The notes: generated by a model from the sequence alone, not told the origin. A DNA stretch of 14,703 nucleotides from JALOBO01 sp023228225 (GCA_041663585.1 JBAYMN010000023.1:1-14703), one strand, 5' to 3'. Numbered from the stretch's first letter, positions 6,140 to 14,703 are shown. A program made the numbers and translations.

Positions 6140-7633
6140 ATGACAGATAAACTAAATAATTATAATAAAAAAAGAAATTTTAATAAAACAACAGAGCCAA
6201 AAGGAAAAGCAACAAAAAAAATTACAAAACCAATTTTTAAATTTGTAGTGCAACATCACATTGCAAGCAGAGATCATTTTGATTTTCGTTTGGAATGGAA
6301 TGGCGTTCTTTTAAGCTGGGCTGTGCCAAAAGGTCCATCATATAATTCTGATGATAAGCGACTAGCAATACGAGTGGAAGATCACCCGACTGATTATGGC
6401 GGTTTTGAGGGTATAATTCCGCAAGGTCAGTACGGAGGCGGAACGGTTATGTTATGGGACGAAGGAAGTTGGGTGCCATATGGTAGCGTAAATCAGGGCT
6501 TAAAAAATGGAACATTAAAATTTGTACTTAACGGTAAAAGGCTTATGGGCAAATGGGCATTAATAAAAATTAAAACTGACAACAATAAACAAGATAACTG
6601 GCTTTTAATAAAAGAAAAGGACCAATTTCAAAACAATCAAAATATATCAAATTTTAGTACTAGTATTAAAACTGGGCGCACAATGGCGCAAATAGAAAAA
6701 AATGAAGAAATAGTTAAAAATCCTTTTGTAAAAATTGGCAAACAACTTGATAAAGTAACTGATGACAATATAACAATCAGTATAGAAGGCATAGATATTA
6801 CCAACCCTAGTAAAATTATGTTTAACAATACAAATATTAAAAAAATAGATATCGTCAAGTATTATGTAAAAGTGGCAAAAAGAATGCTTCCCTATTTACA
6901 AAATCGAATAGTCAGTGTTATTAGGTGTCCCAAAGGAAGCGGACAAAGTTGCTTTTTTAAAAAGCACCCTGCTGGCACTAGTAAAGGAATTGTTTCTATT
7001 AAAGTAAAGAATGGTAAAAACGCAGATGAGGAGTATTTTTATATTAACAGCATTTACGGGGTTATTTTTGAAGCACAAATGAATACAATAGAATTTCATA
7101 CTTGGGGTAGCACGGTAAACAGTTTGGAATATCCTGATATAATGGTTTTTGATCTTGACCCAGATGAAGGAATGGATTTAAAAAAAATCCGTCAAGGCGT
7201 AAAGGATTTAAAAAGCATACTAACAGAACTTTCGCTAAAATCATTTTTAAAAACAAGTGGTGGAAAAGGCTATCATATAGTAGTTCCTTTTAAGCCTTCG
7301 GTAAACTGGGACACTTTTTATAAATTTGCAAAAAATATAGCAAAAATAATGGAGCAAAAATGGCCTGAGCGTTACACGAGCAATATCAAAAAAATTAATC
7401 GTATAAATAAAATTTTTGTAGATTGGCAACGTAATGGTCGTGGTGCCACAACAGTTGTACCTTATTCGTTAAGGTCAAAAGTCGGCACAACGGTTTCAAT
7501 GCCCATATCGTGGAAAGAATTAGGCACAATAGCACCAAACGGAATCAATATTGAAATCGCGTTAGAAAGATTAAAAAAACCAGACCCATGGAAAAATTTT
7601 TATAAAATTAATCAAAAATTAAAGCCGGATTAA
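6140..7633 (+). CDS. LigD-like 3'-phosphoesterase + polymerase/primase, without ligase domain
   Basis: 497 aa. Residues about 33-160 form the LigD phosphoesterase domain. VQHHIASRDHFDFRLEWNG contains the expected H40, H46, D48 and R50, and VEDHPTDYGGFEG gives H82 and Y86; the family trims 3' phosphates or ribonucleotides at breaks. After a linker (about 161-208), residues 210-495 form the LigD polymerase domain of the archaeo-eukaryotic primase superfamily. It has DLDPD (D338, D340), TSGGKGYH (372-379) and VDW with D428 as the third metal ligand; these enzymes fill ends during non-homologous end joining. The ATP-dependent ligase module normally found in LigD is absent, and neither Ku nor a ligase lies in the window. 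The ATG has no evident Shine-Dalgarno sequence; a TATAAT at 6067-6072 with a poor -35 is the best promoter guess. An AT-only hairpin (7645-7668) may end the transcript. Confidence 0.93.
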   Translation: MTDKLNNYNKKRNFNKTTEPKGKATKKITKPIFKFVVQHHIASRDHFDFRLEWNGVLLSWAVPKGPSYNSDDKRLAIRVEDHPTDYGGFEGIIPQGQYGGGTVMLWDEGSWVPYGSVNQGLKNGTLKFVLNGKRLMGKWALIKIKTDNNKQDNWLLIKEKDQFQNNQNISNFSTSIKTGRTMAQIEKNEEIVKNPFVKIGKQLDKVTDDNITISIEGIDITNPSKIMFNNTNIKKIDIVKYYVKVAKRMLPYLQNRIVSVIRCPKGSGQSCFFKKHPAGTSKGIVSIKVKNGKNADEEYFYINSIYGVIFEAQMNTIEFHTWGSTVNSLEYPDIMVFDLDPDEGMDLKKIRQGVKDLKSILTELSLKSFLKTSGGKGYHIVVPFKPSVNWDTFYKFAKNIAKIMEQKWPERYTSNIKKINRINKIFVDWQRNGRGATTVVPYSLRSKVGTTVSMPISWKELGTIAPNGINIEIALERLKKPDPWKNFYKINQKLKPD

Positions 7634-7715
7634 AACAAACCCTGAATTAAAAGACTATTTTTTTAATTAAAATGCTTATATTACCATTTTGCTTTATTTT
7701 ATTCTTTATTTAGAC

Positions 7716-7721
7716 TATAAT
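7716..7721 (+). promoter_or_regulatory. Possible -10 box upstream of the HIT gene
   Basis: A consensus TATAAT 43 bp before the HIT start codon. The 17-bp-spaced -35 position reads TTTATT, a poor match, so this may be a weak or activated promoter, or chance in AT-rich DNA. Confidence 0.35.
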
Positions 7722-7764
7722 AAAAACATAAATAAATTTAGTTAATTACCTCGGGAGTTTTTAT

Positions 7765-8286
7765 ATGAATGATTTTATAAATATGCAATTAATGCAAGAA
7801 AATGATGAAGATGATGAAAACATTAAAAAAATTTTTGCAATAAACTTAAAAAATTGTAAAGAACGAGGTGAATGCCCAACATGCAATAATTTTTTATATC
7901 ATAATATTTACATAACAGATAAAGATTTGATTTTATTTGAAAATGAAATATTTTTAGTAATTTTAGAAAAATATCCACGCCGAAGCGGACATACTATTTT
8001 AATAATAAAAGAGCACCATGAAGATATAAGTGAAATGCCAAAATCAATTATTGGTAATTTATATGATATTAGTGCAAAAATTATAAACGCACTAAAAACT
8101 GTGTTAAAAGCAAAAAAAGTTTATTTTGTAACAATGTGCGATGGAGGACGCAACCACTTGCATTTTCAGTTTATACCTAGATTTGAAGATGAAAACCATG
8201 GTTCTAGTGTATTTGTAAGCCCAAGAATGAGTGTGAAAAAAGATTGCACTATAATTGCACAATTAAAAAATATAATCAATAATTAA
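7765..8286 (+). CDS. HIT-family protein with HxHxQ active-site variant
   Basis: 173 aa. The histidine-triad fold runs from about 35 to 140. A CPTC pair (C37, C40) could bind zinc with later His residues. PRRSGHTILIIKEHHEDISEMP (71-92) matches the usual P..GH.L.ipk.H..... segment, and the active-site motif is NHLHFQFIPR: H131, H133 and Q135. HIT enzymes hydrolyse or transfer nucleotides through a nucleotidyl-His intermediate; the third His replaced by Gln is as in GalT and Ap4A phosphorylase branches. The first 30 residues are acidic and Asn-rich and unlike the family core. GGGAG lies nine bases before the ATG. It follows the LigD-like gene by 131 bp, so a role in clearing adenylated ends or nucleotides is conceivable but unproven; substrate unknown. 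Confidence 0.88.
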   Translation: MNDFINMQLMQENDEDDENIKKIFAINLKNCKERGECPTCNNFLYHNIYITDKDLILFENEIFLVILEKYPRRSGHTILIIKEHHEDISEMPKSIIGNLYDISAKIINALKTVLKAKKVYFVTMCDGGRNHLHFQFIPRFEDENHGSSVFVSPRMSVKKDCTIIAQLKNIINN

Positions 8287-8355
8287 TTTAATTTAAATTA
8301 ATTACTTAATAAAAAATTATTATATATTTAAATTATATTTTAAGGATACAAACAG

Positions 8356-9507
8356 ATGAAAAACAGTAATTTAATTTTTTTACACAGATTGATTTATGCC
8401 TTTGGCAACGCAATGATTAAAGTTTATATCCCAATTATTATTTTAAAACAAACAAATAATGTATTGTTATCGTTTTTGTATTTAGCGATTTTCTCTTTAA
8501 TGTCTGGATTGTTAACAAATATACTTCGGTTTTCTATACAAAAAAATAATATTTTTTATATAATAATTCAAATAATCCCAATGGTTGCAATTCCCATAAT
8601 TATTGCATTTGCTCCAATGAATATACTGTGTGTTTTGTTAATTGCAATTTTATCTGGAATTGCTAATGGTTTATATTTTCCTTCATTAAACTACCTGTTT
8701 GCTAAGTTGGATAAAAATAACAATGCTGGAAAGTATGAAATTGGTAAAGATTTAGGTGAAGTGGCATTTTTACTTGTTAGCGGATTTATTTTAGGTTCCT
8801 CTTTATCTAATTCAATTTTAATTGTTTGTGGAATGGCTGTTATTTTTTATTTATGCTCAATTATTCCACTGTTTTTTTGCTATAAATCTTTAAAAGAATT
8901 TATCAATGAAAACACTACTCATATACCTTTAATTGAAACTCACAAAAAATTAAAGCCCTATGATATAATGTTTGCCACTATGGGCTACATGCAGATGATA
9001 ATTCAATGTGTTATACCTATATATTTATATAAAATAAATGTGAATATAGAATCCATTGCTATTGTCCTTGCTACTATCGGTTTAGGCAAAGTTTTTATTA
9101 ATTATCTAGCGCAAAAACTTACCGATAAGAAAAAAATATTATTGTGCTGTACAATTGCAAGTATAATGTTTGTAAGTAGTTGCGTTGCCATTATTCTAAT
9201 ACAGGTTGGCGTTGCAATTTATATATTGAGTGTTATTTTAGGTTTAACCTTTCCATTTATGCATGTTTCTACTTTCTCATTATATTGCAAGGATTTAGAA
9301 TTTAATGGTAAAGTGGCTGATGGGATTGTGTTAAGAGAAATGTATATTTTTTATCCTAGGGCAATATTATTTACTGTATTTATATTCGTACCGAGTTTTT
9401 TATTAATGTTTAACATTGGTATTATTAGTGGAATTATTTTTCCATTTGCTGTTAAAACACGATTAAAAAAGAACGAACAATTTATAAACCAAATTAAAAT
9501 AAAATAG
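8356..9507 (+). CDS. MFS-like multi-pass membrane transporter
   Basis: 383 aa, almost entirely hydrophobic, with about 11-12 membrane segments (approximately 8-30, 37-58, 66-85, 89-111, 133-150, 154-176, 203-225, 231-251, 259-282, 285-305, 335-352, 354-367). A charged cytoplasmic loop at 177-202 splits it into two six-helix halves. GKYEIGKDLGEVAFLL (125-140) and the LAQKLTDKKKIL loop (251-262) sit where MFS proteins carry their conserved loop motifs. No substrate can be read from the sequence. AAGGAT lies nine bases before the ATG. It follows the HIT gene by 69 bp of almost pure A+T containing a TTAATTTAAATTAA palindrome, so co-transcription is possible. At 383 aa it is on the short side for the superfamily. 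Confidence 0.8.
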   Translation: MKNSNLIFLHRLIYAFGNAMIKVYIPIIILKQTNNVLLSFLYLAIFSLMSGLLTNILRFSIQKNNIFYIIIQIIPMVAIPIIIAFAPMNILCVLLIAILSGIANGLYFPSLNYLFAKLDKNNNAGKYEIGKDLGEVAFLLVSGFILGSSLSNSILIVCGMAVIFYLCSIIPLFFCYKSLKEFINENTTHIPLIETHKKLKPYDIMFATMGYMQMIIQCVIPIYLYKINVNIESIAIVLATIGLGKVFINYLAQKLTDKKKILLCCTIASIMFVSSCVAIILIQVGVAIYILSVILGLTFPFMHVSTFSLYCKDLEFNGKVADGIVLREMYIFYPRAILFTVFIFVPSFLLMFNIGIISGIIFPFAVKTRLKKNEQFINQIKIK

Positions 9508-9515
9508 GTAGTTTT

Positions 9516-9560
9516 AAATTAAAAATTAATTTTTAGTCCAATCTTTTGGGGTATACCCAA
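9516..9560. terminator. Palindromic region between convergent genes
   Basis: Two palindromes lie between the transporter (plus) and the surface-protein gene (minus): TAAAAATTAATTTTTA (9520-9535) and TTGGG-GTATA-CCCAA (9546-9560). The location suits a shared terminator, but the first has no GC in its stem and the second has no clean T-run on either strand. Confidence 0.35.
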
Positions 9561-9579
9561 TTCTACTGATGGATTTTTA

Positions 9580-12500
9580 TCATTCTTCTGGCACTGGGTC
9601 TACAATAGGTGGCAGTGGAATTACACGCATACCAGTTGGTGTAAATTTAATATCTACATTAGTTTGTTCTAGTGCTGATTTTAGATAACTATTTGTATTA
9701 TTAGCAAATAGTGTCTTTAATCCTTCATAACCATCTACTTTTAATAAATCATACAATTGAGGCATTAATTCCTCTTCTGTAAATCTATCCGTCTTTTTTA
9801 TGTGTGCTTCAACATTAGTGGCTGTAATTATATCTCCCACTAATGTAGCCTGCATACTTATTGTAATATACATATATTTTGGTAATGTGTTTAAAAATAC
9901 AAGCAACCCGCCAATAACTGGAAATCTTTTTATATCTGCTTTAAAAATAAACGAACTATTTATTGTAGTTTCATTAACATACTCAATATTTAAGCATGTA
10001 AGCGTTAAGACAGGCATTCCATTAATAACGTTTTCCTCGTGAACTCTGATAAAGTTGGCAAATAACGCTGCAATTTCTGAATTTGTGCATTCAAACTCTT
10101 GTGTTATTTCAAATATCTTGGCTATTAACTTTGTTTTGTCTATATCGCCAGTGGTACTATTAAAAATATCTATGCCGGCGGCAATAACTTTGGCCTTTGC
10201 CGAATCGAAGTCTGCACTTGTAAACGACCCATTAATCATCTCGCCATCTTTTACTATCGTAGCAATTAAGGTTGGATACATACCACTGATGCACCACCAT
10301 TTTTCATCACTAAAACTTAAAGAATTAAATGTTGTCCATTCAACAAATATTTCATCGCTTATTCCAGTTGTTAGTTCATTCCAATTAATAATAAATTTAT
10401 CGGAAATACCTTGACCATAAGTTATGCCATCATTATATACCACATTAGAAAATCTGTTTTTTTCGGAAGCATTTTTAGTAACATTACTATAAATACTGCT
10501 ATTTGTGTACAAGTATGATGTTCCACCTGCACTAGTATTCATCACACTAATTACAAGAGTATATTCTACATAGTTGGCAGAATCGGTTACAGCGTAAATG
10601 CCTGATATTTCTGATGCTCCGTCCATAGTATACATATTAGACACAGTATAACAATTAGCGATAAGCGCACTGGCCATACTAAAAAACCCTACTAGTCCAC
10701 CACCACGATAAGCACTAATTTCATTATTAGAGTATGATTCATACAATTTTCCCGAAAGTTTACCAGCAATACCACCTACATAATGTCCGGTAACTGAGGC
10801 TTCTGCAAAACTATAACTAATTATTCCGCCGGTTTGATAGCCAACAAGTCCCCCAGCATATCCCGCTAATATGTTATAGTTTTGAATAACATAACCCGCA
10901 AGAGTGTAACAACTTTCAATTATTCCATTACTCTGCCCAACAAGTCCACCGATATATTGTGTGCTAGTGCTTGCACTTCGGCCTACTAAAAATGTAATAT
11001 TAGTTTTTGTGTAGCATTTAATTACGCTTGTTGTGTCAGAAGTATAGCCTACAAGTCCACCTACACTAACGGTTTTGTTAACCATTGGTATCATAATTTT
11101 AACATTATCTACATAGCAACCTTCATATAAATCCTGTCCGCCGATTGTACTGCTGTTTGCATAACCAATAAGCCCACCTACATTATAATAGCCAGAAACA
11201 GGGATTACATATTGCGTCTCTATTACTGACTCGGTAATATTATTACCAGTGGCTCCAATAACTGCACTATTAGTAACAATTGCACTTTCTATTGCACCCG
11301 CTATCGCTCCCGCATTAGCGCCAGAACAAATATTAACATTTTCTATAATTAAACCATCAATAACAGCGCCTTCGCCAACATAACCAAAAAATCCTGCATA
11401 CTCATAGTAATTTGTTATTGTTAAATTTTTTATTTTGCCTTCACTTTCAACATAAAACGTGCCAGTAAAAGGTTTTGTTTTTGTGCCAATAGGTACCCAA
11501 TTAATCCCAGTTAAATCTAATTCTTCTATTAGCACGTAGTCGCCATCTAAATTTTGTCTAATAGCATTTAAATCTGAAATAGACACTATTGAATTTGCAA
11601 GTTTTAGTGTTTGTATATCATCAGCAACTGTTTGTCCAGTGTATTTTAAAGTAGGAAAACCGTTGTTATTAGCATTATTAATTGACCAAACTTTAACAAA
11701 GTTCCAGTAGATAATTGTATTTAAATTATTTCTGTAAGAAATATAACTATTTGTATCTTTTAATTCTGTACTAGTTTTGCCTTGTACAGTAAAATAACTA
11801 TAATACCAATCTTCTGTATCTTCATCATCGTAGTCACTTAAATTACCTATGCCTGTTAATCCAATATTTACCTCGTTATTATAATAATTACCAGATATTC
11901 TATTGACATATAAAGCCGTTTGGTTGCCTTGTTCGGCATAAGGGTGATTAATATTTGTACCAATAACCACGCCTGCAAAAGTACTCTCGGCGGTTTGTCC
12001 TAATAGGTATGTACTTGAATATGTATTTTTTATAGTGGCATCTAAAAATAATGTGCCACTTGCTATATACTCATTAACACCTGAAATTCCGCCAATATAA
12101 CTACTCTCGTTAAAAATATTAATGGTATTATTTGATGAATAAGAATTTATAACAATTCCACCTAAATTATAGCCAGTGATACCGCCCGCATAAGATAATG
12201 CATCGCCTGTTAAATCGATATTAACAGTAGAGGATACTCTGTCAATTCTAGCAACTCCATCGTAAGACTCTTCAATAATTTTGGTTTCGTTTTTACCAGC
12301 GATTCCACCCACGCACGCACCCGCAAAAGTAGAAGTAATATCACCCATTGCACTACTACGCTCAATATTGCCGTAATTAATACCGGTAAAGGCGCCCGCG
12401 TAGGCAAATGAACCATTTATATTAACATTTGTTAGATGCAATTTTGTTATTTTCGCACCAGTGGATAGTGAACAAAACAAACCTGCACTAGTCAAGTTTT

Positions 12501-13086
12501 CAGTGTCGTTTTCTGTAATTGTAAGCCCGCTGATAATATGCATATTACCATTAAATTGCCCACTAAAAGTTTCTAAAATTGGCCCGCCATTTGCTACCGA
12601 AGTATAACCGATTGGATAAAATGCTATATTACTAATATCTAGATCTTTGATAAGTTGATAGCAAGCAGTAAGTGGCCACGCTACAATCCCATCAATGGAT
12701 TTTCCAATTTTTAACAATTGAGTAACATTACTAATTATATAGGGATTAGATTGCGAACCATCGGCAATTTTTACAGTACAAGAAAAAGTAGGATAACTGG
12801 GATTATTGGTTATAAATACTATTGTATAAGTACCACCTGTCGTTGCAGTAAAAATATTAAGAACGCTATTATATGTTACGCCGGCTGGTAAAGTTAAAAC
12901 TTCTATTACTGTGTCTAAATCTTCATTTTCTCTTGAAAAATCTACACTAAAAGATTCACCATCATTTACGGTTATTGATGCAGTTTCTAGTATTATTTTT
13001 TCCTTATTTTTAAATTCAAAAAAGAATTTGACGCCAACCGCTAATAACGCAACCAATACAATACTTAGAATAATAAATTTTTTCAT
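9580..13086 (-). CDS. Large GLUG-repeat surface protein with N-terminal membrane anchor
   Basis: About 1168 aa from the ATG at 13084-13086. A GTG two codons earlier is possible, but GGAT at 13095-13098 is spaced eight bases from the ATG and only two from the GTG. Numbering from the GTG: a signal anchor (4-26, no lipobox Cys), then an Ig/cadherin-like domain (about 35-110). Two successive modules follow, each starting with a lead-in (SQSNPYIIS... at 113; LANSIVSISDLN... at 498) and continuing with GLUG repeats of the form YxGGLxGxxxGxIxxxY. Block 1 spans about 230-385 and closes with YYNN...W...GFPTLKY (403-484); block 2 spans about 563-820. GLUG repeats form elongated beta-helix-like adhesins. 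The C-terminal 200 residues (about 955-1155) are a separate unrecognised domain, followed by a Pro-rich tail. No LPxTG or other wall-sorting motif is seen. It probably is a cell-surface adhesin or matrix protein; ligand unknown. Confidence 0.85.
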   Translation of the reverse strand: MKKFIILSIVLVALLAVGVKFFFEFKNKEKIILETASITVNDGESFSVDFSRENEDLDTVIEVLTLPAGVTYNSVLNIFTATTGGTYTIVFITNNPSYPTFSCTVKIADGSQSNPYIISNVTQLLKIGKSIDGIVAWPLTACYQLIKDLDISNIAFYPIGYTSVANGGPILETFSGQFNGNMHIISGLTITENDTENLTSAGLFCSLSTGAKITKLHLTNVNINGSFAYAGAFTGINYGNIERSSAMGDITSTFAGACVGGIAGKNETKIIEESYDGVARIDRVSSTVNIDLTGDALSYAGGITGYNLGGIVINSYSSNNTINIFNESSYIGGISGVNEYIASGTLFLDATIKNTYSSTYLLGQTAESTFAGVVIGTNINHPYAEQGNQTALYVNRISGNYYNNEVNIGLTGIGNLSDYDDEDTEDWYYSYFTVQGKTSTELKDTNSYISYRNNLNTIIYWNFVKVWSINNANNNGFPTLKYTGQTVADDIQTLKLANSIVSISDLNAIRQNLDGDYVLIEELDLTGINWVPIGTKTKPFTGTFYVESEGKIKNLTITNYYEYAGFFGYVGEGAVIDGLIIENVNICSGANAGAIAGAIESAIVTNSAVIGATGNNITESVIETQYVIPVSGYYNVGGLIGYANSSTIGGQDLYEGCYVDNVKIMIPMVNKTVSVGGLVGYTSDTTSVIKCYTKTNITFLVGRSASTSTQYIGGLVGQSNGIIESCYTLAGYVIQNYNILAGYAGGLVGYQTGGIISYSFAEASVTGHYVGGIAGKLSGKLYESYSNNEISAYRGGGLVGFFSMASALIANCYTVSNMYTMDGASEISGIYAVTDSANYVEYTLVISVMNTSAGGTSYLYTNSSIYSNVTKNASEKNRFSNVVYNDGITYGQGISDKFIINWNELTTGISDEIFVEWTTFNSLSFSDEKWWCISGMYPTLIATIVKDGEMINGSFTSADFDSAKAKVIAAGIDIFNSTTGDIDKTKLIAKIFEITQEFECTNSEIAALFANFIRVHEENVINGMPVLTLTCLNIEYVNETTINSSFIFKADIKRFPVIGGLLVFLNTLPKYMYITISMQATLVGDIITATNVEAHIKKTDRFTEEELMPQLYDLLKVDGYEGLKTLFANNTNSYLKSALEQTNVDIKFTPTGMRVIPLPPIVDPVPEE

Positions 13087-13131
13087 TTTCACTTATCCAA
13101 TAAATTTTTTCTTACGATAATATTAATTCAA

Positions 13132-13166
13132 ATATCGTTTTTACGATATCAATATGCTATTGATAT
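13132..13166. promoter_or_regulatory. Two overlapping perfect palindromes in the leader of the surface-protein gene
   Basis: ATATCGT-TTTT-ACGATAT (13132-13149) and ATATCAATA-TGC-TATTGATAT (13146-13166) share four bases, so as RNA hairpins they exclude each other. The second covers the predicted transcription start. A further ACGATA occurs at 13114-13119. This fits an operator for a dimeric repressor or an RNA switch; which one is not visible. Confidence 0.5.
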
Positions 13167-13169
13167 TTT

Positions 13170-13178
13170 ATTATAGCA
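13170..13178 (-). promoter_or_regulatory. Extended -10 promoter for the surface-protein gene
   Basis: On the minus strand TGCTATAAT is a consensus extended -10 (TGnTATAAT). The -35 position 17 bp upstream reads TAGTAA, a poor match, as is common where an extended -10 is present. It gives a leader of about 77 nt containing the palindromes at 13132-13166. Confidence 0.55.
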
Positions 13179-13229
13179 TTAAATATTTTTTTTTACTAGA
13201 TATTTTAACTAAAATGTTATATTTTTATT

Positions 13230-14702
13230 TTACTGTAAATTTGGTGTATCATTTGCTACATCTACAAATTCTTCGCCTAATGTATCGGACAATGTGTACA
13301 TATTGGCTAGCGCAGTGTATTTTGTTGTTCCGGTATCTGTGGAAAAAATCAAACCAGTTACAACAGCGCTAATTCCAAACTGTGCATCGCCCAAATCAAG
13401 ATATAACCAATGGCAATTTGTAACTTCATAAATGCCAGAAATACAACGCCCCAATATTCCACCAACATTATCACCTGTTGTACCAATATTAACTTCGGCT
13501 GTATTATAGCAATTTAAAATAGTTCCGATCAGTTTACCTGCTATTCCGCCAGCAACCGAAATAACAAATGTATTATCGGTGTGCGAAGCATTAATAGTAC
13601 CTTTATTGTACGAATTTGTAATAGTGGCCGACCAATATGAATAATTATTTGTATCGCCTGCATAGGCCACTATTCCACCCGCATAAGCACTTGTGCCATA
13701 TGCTTGTGATATAATATTCCCTAAATTATATGTACGATTAATTATTCCTATACTATAAGCGACTATTCCACCAGCAAAACTCACATTATTATCTGCTGAC
13801 GAAACGACAGTTGATTGTGCGCTAATTATTCCCGTATTATAACAATCGCTTACCGAACTTGTGGTTGTAACTATTTGCCCCACAATTCCACCAGCAAGAA
13901 CGCTACAAGATGTAGATATCGCTGTAATATTTACAGTATTTTTACTATATGTAATTTGTGCATCTTCTATATTTGTTGTACTAATTCCACCAGCAATAAC
14001 TGACCAGTTGGTATCTGAAAATTCATTATTTATGTTAATTATTCCGTTATTTACTGCGTTTATTATTTCGCCTGCATTAACGCCTACTATTCCACCAAAA
14101 TCGGCGTTACCTGAAAGAGTGGCATCATTTATTACATTTTCTATCAGACCCTCATTATAACCGGCTATTCCACCTATCGTGCAATCATTTACGCTATCGC
14201 ACTGCACAGATATTGAGCCTTGACCGGCAGAATTACTAATTACTCCGCCAGCTTTATTAATACCGACAAGTCCGCCATAATATAAATTATCCGCAAAACT
14301 TTCGGATAACACCACATTGTTTATTGCAACACAATTATCAATTGTTCCATAGTTTTGTGTGGCAAAAGTGCCTACATATCCAACAGCAAAATTGCTAAAA
14401 GTTATGTTAGCCGAAATTGTAAGGTTTTCAATAATTCCGTTTTCGTTAAGTATATTAAATAAACATGGTAATGATGAAGTAGAAAATAATATTGTATTAC
14501 TATTGCCATTAAGCGTACCCGAAAAACTATTAATAGGTGTCCAAGCACCGGTAATATTTAAATCAGTAGTTAATAAATAGCACCCACTTTGCCCGTTAAG
14601 ATAATTTAATCGGTTAACATTAGAAATTTCATAAGGCTCGGTCTCAGTGCCATATCCAAAATATTCCCAGCCGGCATAAAGAGTAATTTTTGATGTATAA
14701 TA
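13230..14702 (-). CDS. GLUG-repeat surface protein, C-terminal 490 aa (5' end outside window)
   Basis: The frame is open to the window edge; the GTG at 14313-14315 is internal and not a real start. The first visible residues, SKITLYAGWEYFGYGTE, look like the end of an InlB B-repeat (Listeria-Bacteroides repeat). A lead-in PYEISNVNRLNYL (about 24-36) follows, with the same layout as both modules of the neighbouring protein. About nine GLUG repeats come next (GGLVGINKAGGVI, GGIAGYNEGLIEN, GGIVGVNAGEIIN, GGIVGQI..., GGIAGKLIGTILN, GGILGRC...). The last unit ends TLSDTLGEEFVDVANDTPNLQ and stops short of the NGYPxLxW closing usual in these proteins, so the C-terminus may be slightly trimmed. No sorting signal is seen. 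Probably an adhesin paralogous to the gene 138 bp downstream. Confidence 0.85.
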   Translation of the reverse strand, partial: YYTSKITLYAGWEYFGYGTETEPYEISNVNRLNYLNGQSGCYLLTTDLNITGAWTPINSFSGTLNGNSNTILFSTSSLPCLFNILNENGIIENLTISANITFSNFAVGYVGTFATQNYGTIDNCVAINNVVLSESFADNLYYGGLVGINKAGGVISNSAGQGSISVQCDSVNDCTIGGIAGYNEGLIENVINDATLSGNADFGGIVGVNAGEIINAVNNGIININNEFSDTNWSVIAGGISTTNIEDAQITYSKNTVNITAISTSCSVLAGGIVGQIVTTTSSVSDCYNTGIISAQSTVVSSADNNVSFAGGIVAYSIGIINRTYNLGNIISQAYGTSAYAGGIVAYAGDTNNYSYWSATITNSYNKGTINASHTDNTFVISVAGGIAGKLIGTILNCYNTAEVNIGTTGDNVGGILGRCISGIYEVTNCHWLYLDLGDAQFGISAVVTGLIFSTDTGTTKYTALANMYTLSDTLGEEFVDVANDTPNLQ

Positions 14703-14703
14703 A

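Noticed and set aside
12210..12416. Open frame overlapping the large surface gene in another frame on the same strand
   Set aside because: Low-complexity shadow of GLUG coding sequence, no ribosome binding site, no recognisable domain.
14313..14315. GTG as the start of the last surface-protein gene
   Set aside because: The frame remains open upstream to the window edge with repeat-type coding sequence, so this codon is internal.

Overview
The window looks like a piece of chromosome from a low-GC, Gram-positive-type bacterium, probably an uncultured Clostridia- or Bacilli-like gut or host-associated lineage. The grounds are strong AT bias, purine-rich ribosome binding sites, good sigma-A promoters, the dimeric one-gene glycyl-tRNA synthetase, and internalin/GLUG-type surface proteins. 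UGG is read as Trp and stops are TAA/TAG, so there is no sign of a Mycoplasma-type code. I cannot name the species.

Layout: (1) 1-337: 3' end of a tRNA-Ser(UGA), a palindromic terminator, and a 159-bp highly structured element (91-249) with perfect 9-bp terminal inverted repeats and a tRNA-like T-arm on the minus strand. (2) 338-3557: a minus-strand gene cluster behind a strong promoter, in the order Fic protein, then a membrane-anchored coiled-coil/SHOCT protein, then a DUF4041 + GIY-YIG (T5orf172/MUG113) nuclease. (3) 3691-about 4330: a decayed second Fic gene. (4) 4470-5861: glyS (core gene, minus). (5) 6140-9507: three plus-strand genes: a LigD-like phosphoesterase-polymerase without ligase domain, a HIT-family protein, and an MFS-like membrane transporter. 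(6) 9580-14703: two minus-strand GLUG-repeat surface proteins in tandem, the second running off the window, separated by a promoter and overlapping palindromes.

The most interesting part is the accessory island between the tRNA-Ser gene and glyS. The nuclease has the domain pair (DUF4041 + GIY-YIG) that I recall from a recently described membrane-associated anti-phage nuclease (SNIPE). Here the nuclease carries no membrane segment, but the gene 10 bp upstream encodes a membrane-anchored coiled-coil protein. I infer a possible split, two-component version of a membrane-tethered DNA-entry nuclease, perhaps with a class II Fic AMPylator as a third component. This is a hypothesis from domain content and gene order only.

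The second notable item is the structured element next to tRNA-Ser. It ends in the same tail as the tRNA, shares its bidirectional terminator, and one of its hairpins recurs near 3620. It could be a MITE-like repeat, a tRNA-derived relic or a tRNA-like non-coding RNA.
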